From: Candidatus Poribacteria bacterium
GTDB taxonomy: Bacteria; Poribacteria; WGA-4E; WGA-3G
Length of the DNA: 5,287 nucleotides
Direction: 5' to 3'
NCBI GenBank assembly: GCA_009845505.1
Contig: VXZL01000608.1
Location: 1 to 5,287 of the forward strand
Shown one piece after another: positions 1 to 5,234 of this stretch. Under the pieces are notes generated by a model. It was not told where the DNA came from. It was given only the letters and a program-made list of their open reading frames with translations, and ran no database searches. Position numbers and translations under genes: made by a program. How positions within the stretch are numbered: the first letter of the stretch is position 1; every line of letters starts with the position of its first letter.

Positions 1-32
1 TCAGACTTGCAACAACCTGACTTTGAGCATAA

Positions 33-236
33 AAAACCAGCAAGCCCTTTCTTATTGCCCAAAGCGAAACAGGACAAGCGTCAGAAACCCCGCCTACAAC
101 GGAATCAACCCCTGAAGAGCACGCTGACCAACCAGCACCACAAGTTGGAACGACTGATCAACAGCACATTGAGATTACAAATCCGTCTCCCAATGAAAGG
201 AAGCGGAGAATCCTAAGAATTGCCAACGATTATGAG
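33..236 (+). other. Upstream in-frame extension of the bactofilin-like gene (no usable start codon)
   Basis: The frame of the next gene stays open for 68 codons upstream, from just after a TAA at 30-32. It reads like a real protein segment: a Thr/Pro/Glu-rich linker (for example SETPPTTESTPEEHADQPAP), then a basic patch (NERKRR), then the beginning of the beta-strand domain (IANDYELGADDV). No ATG, GTG or TTG occurs in this stretch before the TTG at 237; only an ATT at 54, without a Shine-Dalgarno sequence, could be argued. The true start probably lies further left in another frame. A one-base slip at the A-run at 31-36 would join it to the frame that is open from position 1. The cause could be a sequencing error, a real frameshift or a decayed 5' end. 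Confidence 0.5.
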
Positions 237-998
237 TTGGGAGCGGATGATGTGTTAACGACGCTTATCGTCATTGCTGGTGACGTGAGCCTACAAGGAA
301 CCGTCACTGGAAATATGTTGATTCTTGGTGGAAATGTTACCCTGACACAAGAATCACAGGTGAACGGGACCCTTCAGATTATAGGTGGGCAGGTGTCAGG
401 ACAAACAGACGGCGTGGCGGACCTTCAAGTAAGCAATCATTGGAAGATGATTCCCGCTGGGGCGAAGCTGCTGATGCGTCCTTATATTTTTTGGAAAATC
501 ACCAGTAAACAGGCAAATTTACGATTAACCTTAGTCGAGGCTGGTATTTCCGTCTTGATGTATTTGTTGGTATTCGCCGCATTCCCAAGACCTATAAATG
601 CCACGGGTGAAATGTTGGCACGTAGACCGATGGGGAGTGTCTTATTCGGTATTCTGATGTTACCTATAATACCACTGATTCTCACGCTGCTAACGTTATC
701 CATTATCGGAGTGCCATTTATGCTATTAGCGTTAGCACTCTTGGTTCCTCTGGCAATCTTTGGTAAGACGACGATTTTCGTTACGCTCGGCGGCACCCTC
801 TTTTCAGGACGATTGAAACCGCTCGGAATAATTTTCTGCTACATTCTCTATTTCATGGCAACAGCCCTGCCGCATATTGACTGGGTAACGTTTCTTCTTG
901 TCAACGCTATTAGCATTGGATTATGTGTGCTGAGTGGTATCAGCGCGATGCTACCACAAGACCCGCGTCAAAATATTTCTTGGTCAGAAAGGGTTTAG
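237..998 (+). CDS. Bactofilin-like polytopic membrane protein (probably 5'-incomplete)
   Basis: Numbered from the TTG at 237. Residues 1-55 form short hydrophobic beta repeats with alternating Gly (IVIAGDVSLQGTVTGN, then MLILGGNVTLTQ, then GTLQIIGGQVSG), the pattern of bactofilin or polymer-forming repeats, which fold as a beta helix. A linker follows, then about five hydrophobic segments near residues 101-118, 133-157, 158-178, 195-212 and 215-236. The FPRP motif and the ARRPMGSVLFGILMLPIIPL stretch are typical of membrane proteins that join a bactofilin-like domain to a multi-helix C-terminal domain. The role is inferred to be in envelope organisation or scaffolding; no enzymatic residues are visible. 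TTG 237 is only the first usable start in frame and has no good Shine-Dalgarno sequence, and it cuts into the first beta repeat region, so the native protein is almost certainly longer. The VWA gene starts five bases after the stop, suggesting one operon. Family assignment is fairly sure; the start is not. Confidence 0.75.
   Translation: MGADDVLTTLIVIAGDVSLQGTVTGNMLILGGNVTLTQESQVNGTLQIIGGQVSGQTDGVADLQVSNHWKMIPAGAKLLMRPYIFWKITSKQANLRLTLVEAGISVLMYLLVFAAFPRPINATGEMLARRPMGSVLFGILMLPIIPLILTLLTLSIIGVPFMLLALALLVPLAIFGKTTIFVTLGGTLFSGRLKPLGIIFCYILYFMATALPHIDWVTFLLVNAISIGLCVLSGISAMLPQDPRQNISWSERV
986..993 (+). promoter_or_regulatory. Ribosome binding site of the VWA gene
   Basis: The sequence AGAAAGGG lies ten bases before the ATG at 1004 and overlaps the last codons of the upstream gene. 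It supports 1004 as the start rather than the in-frame GTG at 923. Starting at 923 would add 27 polar residues in front of the first membrane helix and overlap the previous gene by 76 bases. Confidence 0.5.
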
Positions 999-1003
999 CC
1001 TCC

Positions 1004-2038
1004 ATGCAGTTAGTTTCTCCACTTTTCCTCGTTCTGCTAATTGTAGTGCCGCTGCTAATAATTGCTTTATGGTTTTTCCGTAGTAACAGACATAGCCCCT
1101 CGTTCTGGAAGCAGGCAATTGTCCCGGCAGTACGTTTCTCTGACTTCAGACATGGATTCGCAGCAGGCACCCAACAGATGCGACAGACCCTCTCGGTCAA
1201 AGCACTGCCGACACTTAGCATTCTGAGATTCATTGTCCTGGCACTTCTTATTTTTACGCTCGCTCGTCCTCAACTCTCTCAAAGTCGTGAGCATAAATTT
1301 GCAGAAGGTATTGATATTCTCTTAGTACTCGACATCTCGGAGAGTATGCGGGCAGAAGACTTTGAAGGTGCCAATCGTATCCAAATTGCCAAATCGGTCA
1401 TTAACGACTTCCTGTCCCATCGCGAAAATGATCGCATCGGTTTAGTTATTTTTGCGGGTGAGAGTTTCACACTCTGTCCACTCACGTTGGACTATTCAGT
1501 ATTAATAGAATTGCTCCGTGATGTCCAAATCGGGCAGTTAGAGGACGGTACAGCCATCGGTGATGCTCTTGCAACTGCTACGCATCGGTTGGAAATCTCG
1601 GCATCGAAAACGAAGATTGTCATCCTCTTGACCGATGGAGAAAACAACGCCGGTAGTATAGACCCAGAGACGGCAGCCGCTCTGGCGCAATCCTTCGGCA
1701 TTAAGGTTTATACAATCGGTATGGGGAAAGAGGGCGGCGCACGTATTCCGTACGCGGATACAACCTTCGGCAAAAGATACCGTGAGGTCTTAACCTATCT
1801 TGACGAAGACACTTTGAAACAGATTGCCAGCATAACAGACGGTCGCTATTTTCGCGCGACAGATACGCAGTCGTTGCAGCGAATATATGCAGAAATCGAC
1901 CTGTTTGAAAAGACGAAATTTGAGGTCGTTAGCACTGTTAATCACAAAGAGTTGGCATCATATATTCTGATACCGGCAGCGTTGCTGTTGGGTATAGAGA
2001 TATTATTGAGCAATACAGTGTTACGAAAAATACCTTAA
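1004..2038 (+). CDS. batA: BatA-like VWA-domain inner membrane protein
   Basis: This 344-residue protein has the layout of the Bat (Bacteroides aerotolerance) A/B family. Membrane helices lie at about residues 5-25 and 72-87 (ending in the conserved LARPQ), a von Willebrand factor A domain at about 103-300, and a C-terminal helix at about 320-336 followed by NTVLRKIP. The metal-ion-dependent adhesion site is complete: D110-I-S112-E-S114, T183, and D211 in LLTDGENN. Family members sit in the inner membrane with the VWA domain exposed to the periplasm and usually work with a MoxR AAA ATPase and a DUF58 protein in envelope stress or the maturation of secreted complexes. Those partners are not in this window and may lie to the left. 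The length is normal for the family and no disruption is visible. The gene follows the bactofilin-like gene by five bases, so co-transcription is likely. The TAA stop forms the first three bases of an intergenic repeat. BatA versus BatB cannot be settled here. Confidence 0.88.
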   Translation: MQLVSPLFLVLLIVVPLLIIALWFFRSNRHSPSFWKQAIVPAVRFSDFRHGFAAGTQQMRQTLSVKALPTLSILRFIVLALLIFTLARPQLSQSREHKFAEGIDILLVLDISESMRAEDFEGANRIQIAKSVINDFLSHRENDRIGLVIFAGESFTLCPLTLDYSVLIELLRDVQIGQLEDGTAIGDALATATHRLEISASKTKIVILLTDGENNAGSIDPETAAALAQSFGIKVYTIGMGKEGGARIPYADTTFGKRYREVLTYLDEDTLKQIASITDGRYFRATDTQSLQRIYAEIDLFEKTKFEVVSTVNHKELASYILIPAALLLGIEILLSNTVLRKIP

Positions 2039-2147
2039 TGGCTGTCAGCATTGTCCCGCAAGTCCACACGCGACTTGCGTAGCAGTCAGCGGTCGGAAAG
2101 AGAGCTCCGATAGCCGATAGCGAAGCAACCTGACAGCCGATAGCCAA
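2036..2147 (+). repeat. Structured intergenic repeat, copy 1
   Basis: It begins on the TAA stop of the VWA gene with TAATGGCTGTCAGC, a 14-mer repeated exactly at 3278-3291. GGCTGTCAG at 2040-2048 is matched by its inverse CTGACAGCC at 2130-2138. Inside is a perfect 8-bp hairpin (2057-2079), and the right half carries three CCGATAG words at 2107, 2114 and 2137. The element fills almost the whole gap to the next gene and looks like a short non-coding family repeat (REP- or MITE-like). No transposase is linked to it. It could act as a transcript end structure, but there is no T tract. Confidence 0.6.
2057..2079 (+). repeat. Perfect 8-bp hairpin inside repeat copy 1
   Basis: CGCAAGTC at 2057-2064 pairs with GACTTGCG at 2072-2079 around a 7-base loop. 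The stem is GC-rich and stable but is not followed by a run of T, so it does not fit a classical Rho-independent terminator. It may stabilise the 3' end of the upstream transcript. Confidence 0.55.
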
Positions 2148-2159
2148 TATGGAGATAAA

Positions 2160-2921
2160 ATGGAAAATATTATTGCATGTAATTTAGGGAGTTACCGACA
2201 GTTTCGGGCGGGTGCTTATGCACACTTGGCAGAAATCGGTCTGACGAATGTAGAAGTCGGGGTGCCTTCGGCTGAATCTGTGGATGCACTCCAGTCAGAA
2301 TTGGACGCACACGGACTTACTGCTACGAGTCTGCTTGGTAGATGCGATGTTCAGTCTGAAACGGTTGTATCGGATTTCCAGACGACCTTGGATACTGCCG
2401 CGCAGATGGGAGTGAACATTATCTTCGTCAGTGTTCATGCTGGGGACACAGATCGTAACGTTGCATACGATCGACTCCGCGCTATCGGTGAGAACGCTGC
2501 ACCTACGGGTATCAAAGTCTGCTTGGAAACCCATCCAGATATGGCACACAACGGCGATATCGCATTGGAGACGATGCAAGCTGTTAACCATCCGAACATC
2601 TGTGTCAATTTCGATACCGGCAACGTTTACTACTACAACCACAATGTGACAGCCCTCACAGAGGTTGAGAAGGTCATCCCGCATGTCGGTGCCGTCCATC
2701 TTAAGGATACAAATGGCGGTTATCGGACGTGGCATTTCCCGACGCTCGGTGAAGGTGTGGTTGATTTCAAAGCGGTATTCCAGACGTTGAACGATGCCGG
2801 TTTCTATGGTCCTTTCACAATGGAATTAGAAGGTATTGAGGGGGAAAACCTTGACGAAGCAGGTGCGCAAGCGCGGGTGGCAGGTTCGCTGCAACACCTA
2901 AAAGACATAGGAGTCATATAG
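2160..2921 (+). CDS. Sugar phosphate isomerase/epimerase-like TIM barrel protein (xylose isomerase-like)
   Basis: The 253-residue product fits the AP-endonuclease-2/xylose-isomerase-like TIM barrel family, which includes inosose, tagatose and hydroxypyruvate isomerases or epimerases and many enzymes of unknown substrate. Likely divalent-metal ligands stand at the ends of the expected strands: E123 in CLETHPD, D152 in NFDTGN, H180 in AVHLKD and E222 in MELEG. H125, D183, H192 and the GEG at 197-199 line the presumed active site. The length is usual for a compact member and no signal peptide is present, so it should be cytoplasmic. The ATG is preceded by GGAG at 2151-2154 with a 5-base gap. Its stop overlaps the start of the cupin gene by one base, suggesting coupled translation and a shared pathway. 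The reaction is probably a ketose/aldose isomerisation or epimerisation of a sugar, polyol or keto acid; the substrate cannot be told. Confidence 0.85.
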   Translation: MENIIACNLGSYRQFRAGAYAHLAEIGLTNVEVGVPSAESVDALQSELDAHGLTATSLLGRCDVQSETVVSDFQTTLDTAAQMGVNIIFVSVHAGDTDRNVAYDRLRAIGENAAPTGIKVCLETHPDMAHNGDIALETMQAVNHPNICVNFDTGNVYYYNHNVTALTEVEKVIPHVGAVHLKDTNGGYRTWHFPTLGEGVVDFKAVFQTLNDAGFYGPFTMELEGIEGENLDEAGAQARVAGSLQHLKDIGVI

Positions 2922-3280
2922 TGGATACAAATCTTTGCGTCATCCGACTGGGTGAAGGGGAACGGATCGGCGACGCACTCGGAGAAGTCTTGGATACCCC
3001 AGATATGACGACGATCGGAGCCTTCGCTGTTTCTAAAGAAAACCCGACTGAACTTCACTATCACGATTTTGATGAGTATTGGTATTTCACGGAAGGTACG
3101 ACGACTGTGACGCTCCGAACGGCGGATGGGCACTCTGCATCCTATCGCATCGGTCCTGGAGACCTGGTCGTCACGCCCAGAGGCGTTGAGCATGGACATA
3201 CCCCGGATGATGTCGTTAAAGGGGTGCAGTGGGTGAGTGTAATTCCCCCTGATGCCCGTCGCGGACATCTGCATCGATAA
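2921..3280 (+). CDS. Small single-domain cupin protein
   Basis: This 119-residue protein has both cupin motifs intact. Motif 1 spans about residues 44-59 with H46, H48 and E52 (LHYHDFDEYW, then TEG), and motif 2 about 80-93 with G80, P86, G88 and H91 (GDLVVTPRGVEHGH). The three histidines and one glutamate that hold the metal are all present, so an active metallo-cupin is possible: an isomerase, a dioxygenase or a sugar-binding protein. It is cytoplasmic, with no signal peptide. GTG is the start: TAGTG joins the stop of the isomerase-like gene to this start, and AGGAG at 2908-2912 sits eight bases upstream. Small cupins next to xylose-isomerase-like proteins are common in carbohydrate catabolism clusters, so a step on the same compound is inferred. 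The TAA stop is part of the second intergenic repeat. Confidence 0.83.
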   Translation: MDTNLCVIRLGEGERIGDALGEVLDTPDMTTIGAFAVSKENPTELHYHDFDEYWYFTEGTTTVTLRTADGHSASYRIGPGDLVVTPRGVEHGHTPDDVVKGVQWVSVIPPDARRGHLHR

Positions 3281-3305
3281 TGGCTGTCAGCCGTCGGCTG
3301 TCAGC
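3278..3305 (+). repeat. Intergenic repeat, copy 2 (short form)
   Basis: It begins on the TAA of the cupin gene with the same 14-mer TAATGGCTGTCAGC as at 2036. GGCTGTCAGC occurs twice, at 3282-3291 and 3296-3305. The overlap of the two creates a perfect inverted repeat, CAGCCG-T-CGGCTG (3288-3300). The rest of the gap to 3418 is not shared with copy 1 apart from the word CCGATAGCGA at 3391-3400. It probably belongs to the same dispersed repeat family. Confidence 0.6.
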
Positions 3306-3402
3306 ACTCAGTAAAGAGGCTTTTTGTTACAAGCGCAGCGTACGTCAAAGGCGGCATTTGTTTCAAAAACGCTCTGACTTCCAATGATTTCCGATAGCGA
3401 TC

Positions 3403-3410
3403 AAGAGGAG
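3403..3410 (+). promoter_or_regulatory. Ribosome binding site of the aldo/keto reductase gene
   Basis: AAGAGGAG is followed by eight bases and then ATG at 3419. This is a strong Shine-Dalgarno match that fixes the start. It lies directly after the CGATAGCGAT word of the intergenic repeat region. Confidence 0.65.
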
Positions 3411-3418
3411 CGTAAACC

Positions 3419-4321
3419 ATGGCAACACAAACATACCTGTTACCCCGGCGGCGGTTGGGACGTACAGAATTAGAGGTCACCTGCCTCGGTATGGGAGGGG
3501 CGGGCCTCGGTAGAGGCGATGTCACCGACGATGAAGCCGTCAAGGCGGTACACCGAGCCATTGACTTAGGCATCAATTATCTCGACACTGCGCCTCTCTA
3601 TGGTGAGAGCGAAAGACGGGTCGGGCTGGCACTTGCTGATGGTTGGCGTGAGAAGATTTATCTCGCCACGAAAACAGGCACACACCCGGAATGGCGCGGC
3701 GATTTTAGTGGACCGGGGACCCGTCGCAGTGTTGAAAACAGTCTACGGCTATTGGGAACCGATTATCTGGATGTCTGCTTGGTACACGACCCAGATAGCA
3801 TGGATCCTGTTGTGGCGAAAGGTGGTGCACTTGATGAACTCCAACGGATGCGTGAGGAAGGACTGATTAAGTTTATAGGACTCGGGGTTCGGCAACACGA
3901 ATTCCACAAGACTGCTATTGAAACGGGTGTCGTTGATGTGATTCTCACATACTTGGACTATACGCTCCTAAGCCAAACTGCAAATGAGTGGTTGCTACCG
4001 CTTGCCTCTGAATGTGACATAGGAATTATTAACGGGAGTCCAATTGCGATGGGGTTGCTCTCTGGGATTGAACCGGATGTATCGGCTGAGCGGATGCACT
4101 TAGGCACTTATGATGCGGAAAAGGCGCATCGTCTCTGGCAGTGGGCAGCTGATAACGATTTGAGTCTATTGAATCTTGCGATTCAATTTTGTTTTCGGCA
4201 ACCTCGTATTGCGATGAGTCTAACGGGTTCTAAGAATGTGACGGAGGTAGAGCAGAATTTCGCTGCCGCCACGACCCCCGTCCCTGATGAGGTGTGGGAG
4301 AAACTGGAAATTTTACTATAG
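3419..4321 (+). CDS. Aldo/keto reductase (D-threo-aldose / L-fucose dehydrogenase-like)
   Basis: A 300-residue cytoplasmic NAD(P)-dependent oxidoreductase of the aldo/keto reductase superfamily, a (beta/alpha)8 barrel. The N-terminus (RRRLGRTELEVTCLGMGG) and DTAPLYGESE are family signatures. The catalytic tetrad is complete: D56, Y61, K85 (LATKTG) and H123 (CLVHDPD). The C-terminal nucleotide-binding part is seen in SLTGSKNVTEVEQNF at about 267-281. The length is within the normal range. The pattern is closest to the sub-group with D-threo-aldose 1-dehydrogenase, L-fucose and L-galactose dehydrogenases and pyridoxal dehydrogenase, but the exact substrate is uncertain. A 138-base gap containing repeat copy 2 separates it from the cupin gene, so it may share their transcript or have its own promoter; no convincing promoter is visible. 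Together with the two upstream genes it suggests oxidation and isomerisation of a sugar or polyol. Confidence 0.87.
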   Translation: MATQTYLLPRRRLGRTELEVTCLGMGGAGLGRGDVTDDEAVKAVHRAIDLGINYLDTAPLYGESERRVGLALADGWREKIYLATKTGTHPEWRGDFSGPGTRRSVENSLRLLGTDYLDVCLVHDPDSMDPVVAKGGALDELQRMREEGLIKFIGLGVRQHEFHKTAIETGVVDVILTYLDYTLLSQTANEWLLPLASECDIGIINGSPIAMGLLSGIEPDVSAERMHLGTYDAEKAHRLWQWAADNDLSLLNLAIQFCFRQPRIAMSLTGSKNVTEVEQNFAAATTPVPDEVWEKLEILL

Positions 4322-4561
4322 GAGTTTGATACGCACGTTTCTTGTATTTGAGAGAATTTTAGTTTTGAAACGTTACTTTTCAAAGGCGTTCAACCCCGTC
4401 TTATGTCCTAAACGTCTGACAAAAAGCTGCCAACGTTTCTTCTATTCAAACTTTCCTGATCTCAGCCCTTTCTTCTCTACAGCCAGCCTACCTCGTTCTA
4501 CCTGTAAGTATTCAGTTTCCCAGCGGGTGTGAGGTTGTCTAGGTCCAGGGTGGCTTGTATA
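4322..4561. other. 240-base gap without a clear gene; possible decayed coding sequence on the minus strand
   Basis: No intact gene is seen. On the minus strand, the frame of the small membrane gene continues after its TGA for 39 sense codons to a TAG (4442-4444), then 22 more to a TAA (4373-4375). The text looks somewhat protein-like (WETEYLQVERGRLAVEKKG, then KKRWQLFVRRLGHKTGLNAF) but I recognise no family. The plus-strand open frame over the same bases is rich in Ser and Phe and looks like its shadow. TTTGAAA at 4364-4370 and TTTCAAA at 4378-4384 form a weak AT-only hairpin without a T tract, so I do not call a terminator for the aldo/keto reductase gene. Confidence 0.25.
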
Positions 4562-4828
4562 TCAGGTGCCGATCCCCGTGATAGCTAGGTAGCACCCAAC
4601 AGCTGCGACGGACGGGCCTACGATGAATCCTACTACATTACCGCCGGAAACTTCTCTAATTGCAATCGCGATCCCTCCGATTATGACAACAAGTCCACCT
4701 ACAATCTTTTTCATATTGCCATCATCTTCATGAGCTACGGGTGTGAGATAGACATTAATGACGACTAATAGAGACGCTAATAAGAGTAGTAACGAAGTCC
4801 TCTTGCGGGGTCGTGAAACAAACATCAT
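4562..4828 (-). CDS. Small Gly-rich membrane protein of unknown function
   Basis: An 88-residue protein I do not recognise. Residues 1-10 are basic (MMFVSRPRKR), followed by a Leu-rich helix at about 11-29 that could be a signal anchor or an uncleaved signal peptide. A short acidic stretch follows (HEDDG, 33-37), then two Gly/Ile/Val-rich hydrophobic segments at about 42-57 and 65-85. The likely topology is therefore two or three membrane spans in the inner membrane. The start is set at the first ATG of an ATGATG pair because AAAGGAGA lies six bases upstream. A longer reading to an ATG at 4957 lacks a Shine-Dalgarno sequence and would translate two copies of a DNA repeat in different frames, so I reject it. 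The gene points against all its neighbours and sits in more AT-rich DNA, which suggests different ancestry. No function can be assigned. Confidence 0.55.
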   Translation of the reverse strand: MMFVSRPRKRTSLLLLLASLLVVINVYLTPVAHEDDGNMKKIVGGLVVIIGGIAIAIREVSGGNVVGFIVGPSVAAVGCYLAITGIGT

Positions 4829-4833
4829 AAAAA

Positions 4834-4841
4834 TCTCCTTT
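4834..4841 (-). promoter_or_regulatory. Ribosome binding site of the small membrane protein gene
   Basis: Read on the minus strand, AAAGGAGA is followed by a short T-rich spacer and ATGATG. This is the best start signal in the right third of the window and decides 4828 as the start over the longer in-frame ATG at 4957. Confidence 0.6.
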
Positions 4842-4853
4842 TCGTTAATGAGG

Positions 4854-4947
4854 GTTCTCCAGTAAATAATGATGAGATAGAAGTTTGCAATAATATCTCG
4901 CAGAGATTCTACAGCATTTTCGTTCTCCAGTAAATAATGATGAGATA
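4854..4947 (-). repeat. Pair of perfect 26-bp direct repeats in the leader of the small membrane gene
   Basis: Two identical 26-bp copies occupy 4854-4879 and 4922-4947 (each begins GTTCTCCAGTAAATAATG on the plus strand), 68 bases apart start to start, with 42 unique bases between. Each copy, read on the minus strand, ends with TACTGGAGAAC and so carries a GGAG. Both lie between the likely promoter region and the start of the small gene. They may reflect a recent local duplication or a two-site binding element. Two copies are too few to call a CRISPR array. Confidence 0.8.
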
Positions 4948-4991
4948 AAAGCCCCATATCGCTATCGTCTCACAATTTTCCAATTAGCAAA

Positions 4992-5020
4992 AGTATAACA
5001 GGTGTAAGAAAAAGCATAAA
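4992..5020 (-). promoter_or_regulatory. Possible promoter for the small membrane protein gene
   Basis: On the minus strand, TATACT (4992-4997) is a good -10 match. Seventeen bases further upstream the hexamer TTTATG (5015-5020) is only a weak -35. The position, about 165 bases ahead of the start codon, would give a long leader containing both 26-bp repeats. This is a weak prediction made only from consensus and AT-rich context. Confidence 0.25.
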
Positions 5021-5048
5021 TAAAAAATTAGATGGATTTTCTCATCTA
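5018..5048 (-). terminator. Terminator-like hairpin on the minus strand
   Basis: On the minus strand TAGATG (5048-5043), an 8-base loop and CATCTA (5034-5029) are followed by ATTTTTTATTTA. The 6-bp stem is AT-rich and hence weak, but the T tract is good. It overlaps the TGA at 5042-5044 that closes the minus-strand reading at the right edge, which fits the end of a gene coming from the right. Confidence 0.35.
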
Positions 5049-5234
5049 CTCTGATTTTTTCCGAGCGTCGAAAGTCTACAGGCGATCTCGTTGATGCGGA
5101 ACGTCCGGACGACAACTACCGCCATGACGAGGCGATCCACGGTTTTTTTGAAACATTGGACTTGAAGATTTCTTGGAAATGTGTTACTTCCTAATTTTGG
5201 GATCTACTCCTTCATGGAGAGATTTCCGTTTCAC
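5042..5234 (-). pseudogene. Possible frameshifted short gene at the right edge
   Basis: On the minus strand a very good Shine-Dalgarno sequence, AGGGAGGT (5241-5248), stands six bases before a GTG at 5234. The frame reads MKRKSLHEGVDPKIRK and stops at 5184-5186. A second minus frame opens at about 5205 and runs without a stop to TGA at 5042-5044 (it includes KKTVDRLVMAVVVVRTFRIN), just at the hairpin above. One base slip within 5187-5205 would join the two into about 60 residues. Against this, the plus strand in the same codon register is also open from 5024 to 5194 and gives protein-like text (GDLVDAERPDDNYRHDEAIH) but has no normal start codon. I recognise neither product. At least one is a shadow, and the region may be a decayed gene fragment. 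Confidence 0.25.

Noticed and set aside
31..37. AAAAAAC as a programmed -1 frameshift heptamer
   Set aside because: In the register that fits X-XXY-YYZ a -1 slip leads into the wrong frame, not into that of the bactofilin-like gene. A plain indel at the A-run is simpler.
7..216. Plus-strand open frame of 69 codons at the left edge
   Set aside because: Its Lys/Gln/Arg/Pro-rich text is the shadow of the neighbouring frame, which reads into the bactofilin-like domain. Only its first dozen codons could be real, as the upstream part of that gene.
482..796. 104-codon minus-strand open frame inside the bactofilin-like gene
   Set aside because: It mirrors the membrane-helix codons of the plus-strand gene, giving an Asn/Ile-rich antisense text typical of a shadow.
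2295..2735. 146-codon minus-strand open frame inside the isomerase-like gene
   Set aside because: The plus strand here has a clear TIM-barrel protein with its metal ligands. The antisense text is Cys/Val/Ile-rich and has no recognisable motif.
2804..3274. 156-codon minus-strand open frame across the isomerase/cupin junction
   Set aside because: It is antisense to two well-supported genes with intact motifs and has no good ribosome binding site or family signature.
4364..4384. Rho-independent terminator after the aldo/keto reductase gene
   Set aside because: The TTTGAAA/TTTCAAA stem is AT-only and is not followed by a T tract on the plus strand.
4287..4532. 81-codon plus-strand open frame after the aldo/keto reductase gene
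   Set aside because: It starts inside the reductase gene, lacks a ribosome binding site and is Ser/Phe-rich, as expected for the complement of the more protein-like minus strand.
4854..4947. CRISPR array
   Set aside because: There are only two repeat copies, a single 42-base gap, no internal palindrome in the repeat and no cas genes nearby.
4829..4957. N-terminal extension of the small membrane protein to the ATG at 4957
   Set aside because: It would translate the two 26-bp DNA repeats in two different frames and has no Shine-Dalgarno sequence, while a strong one precedes 4828.
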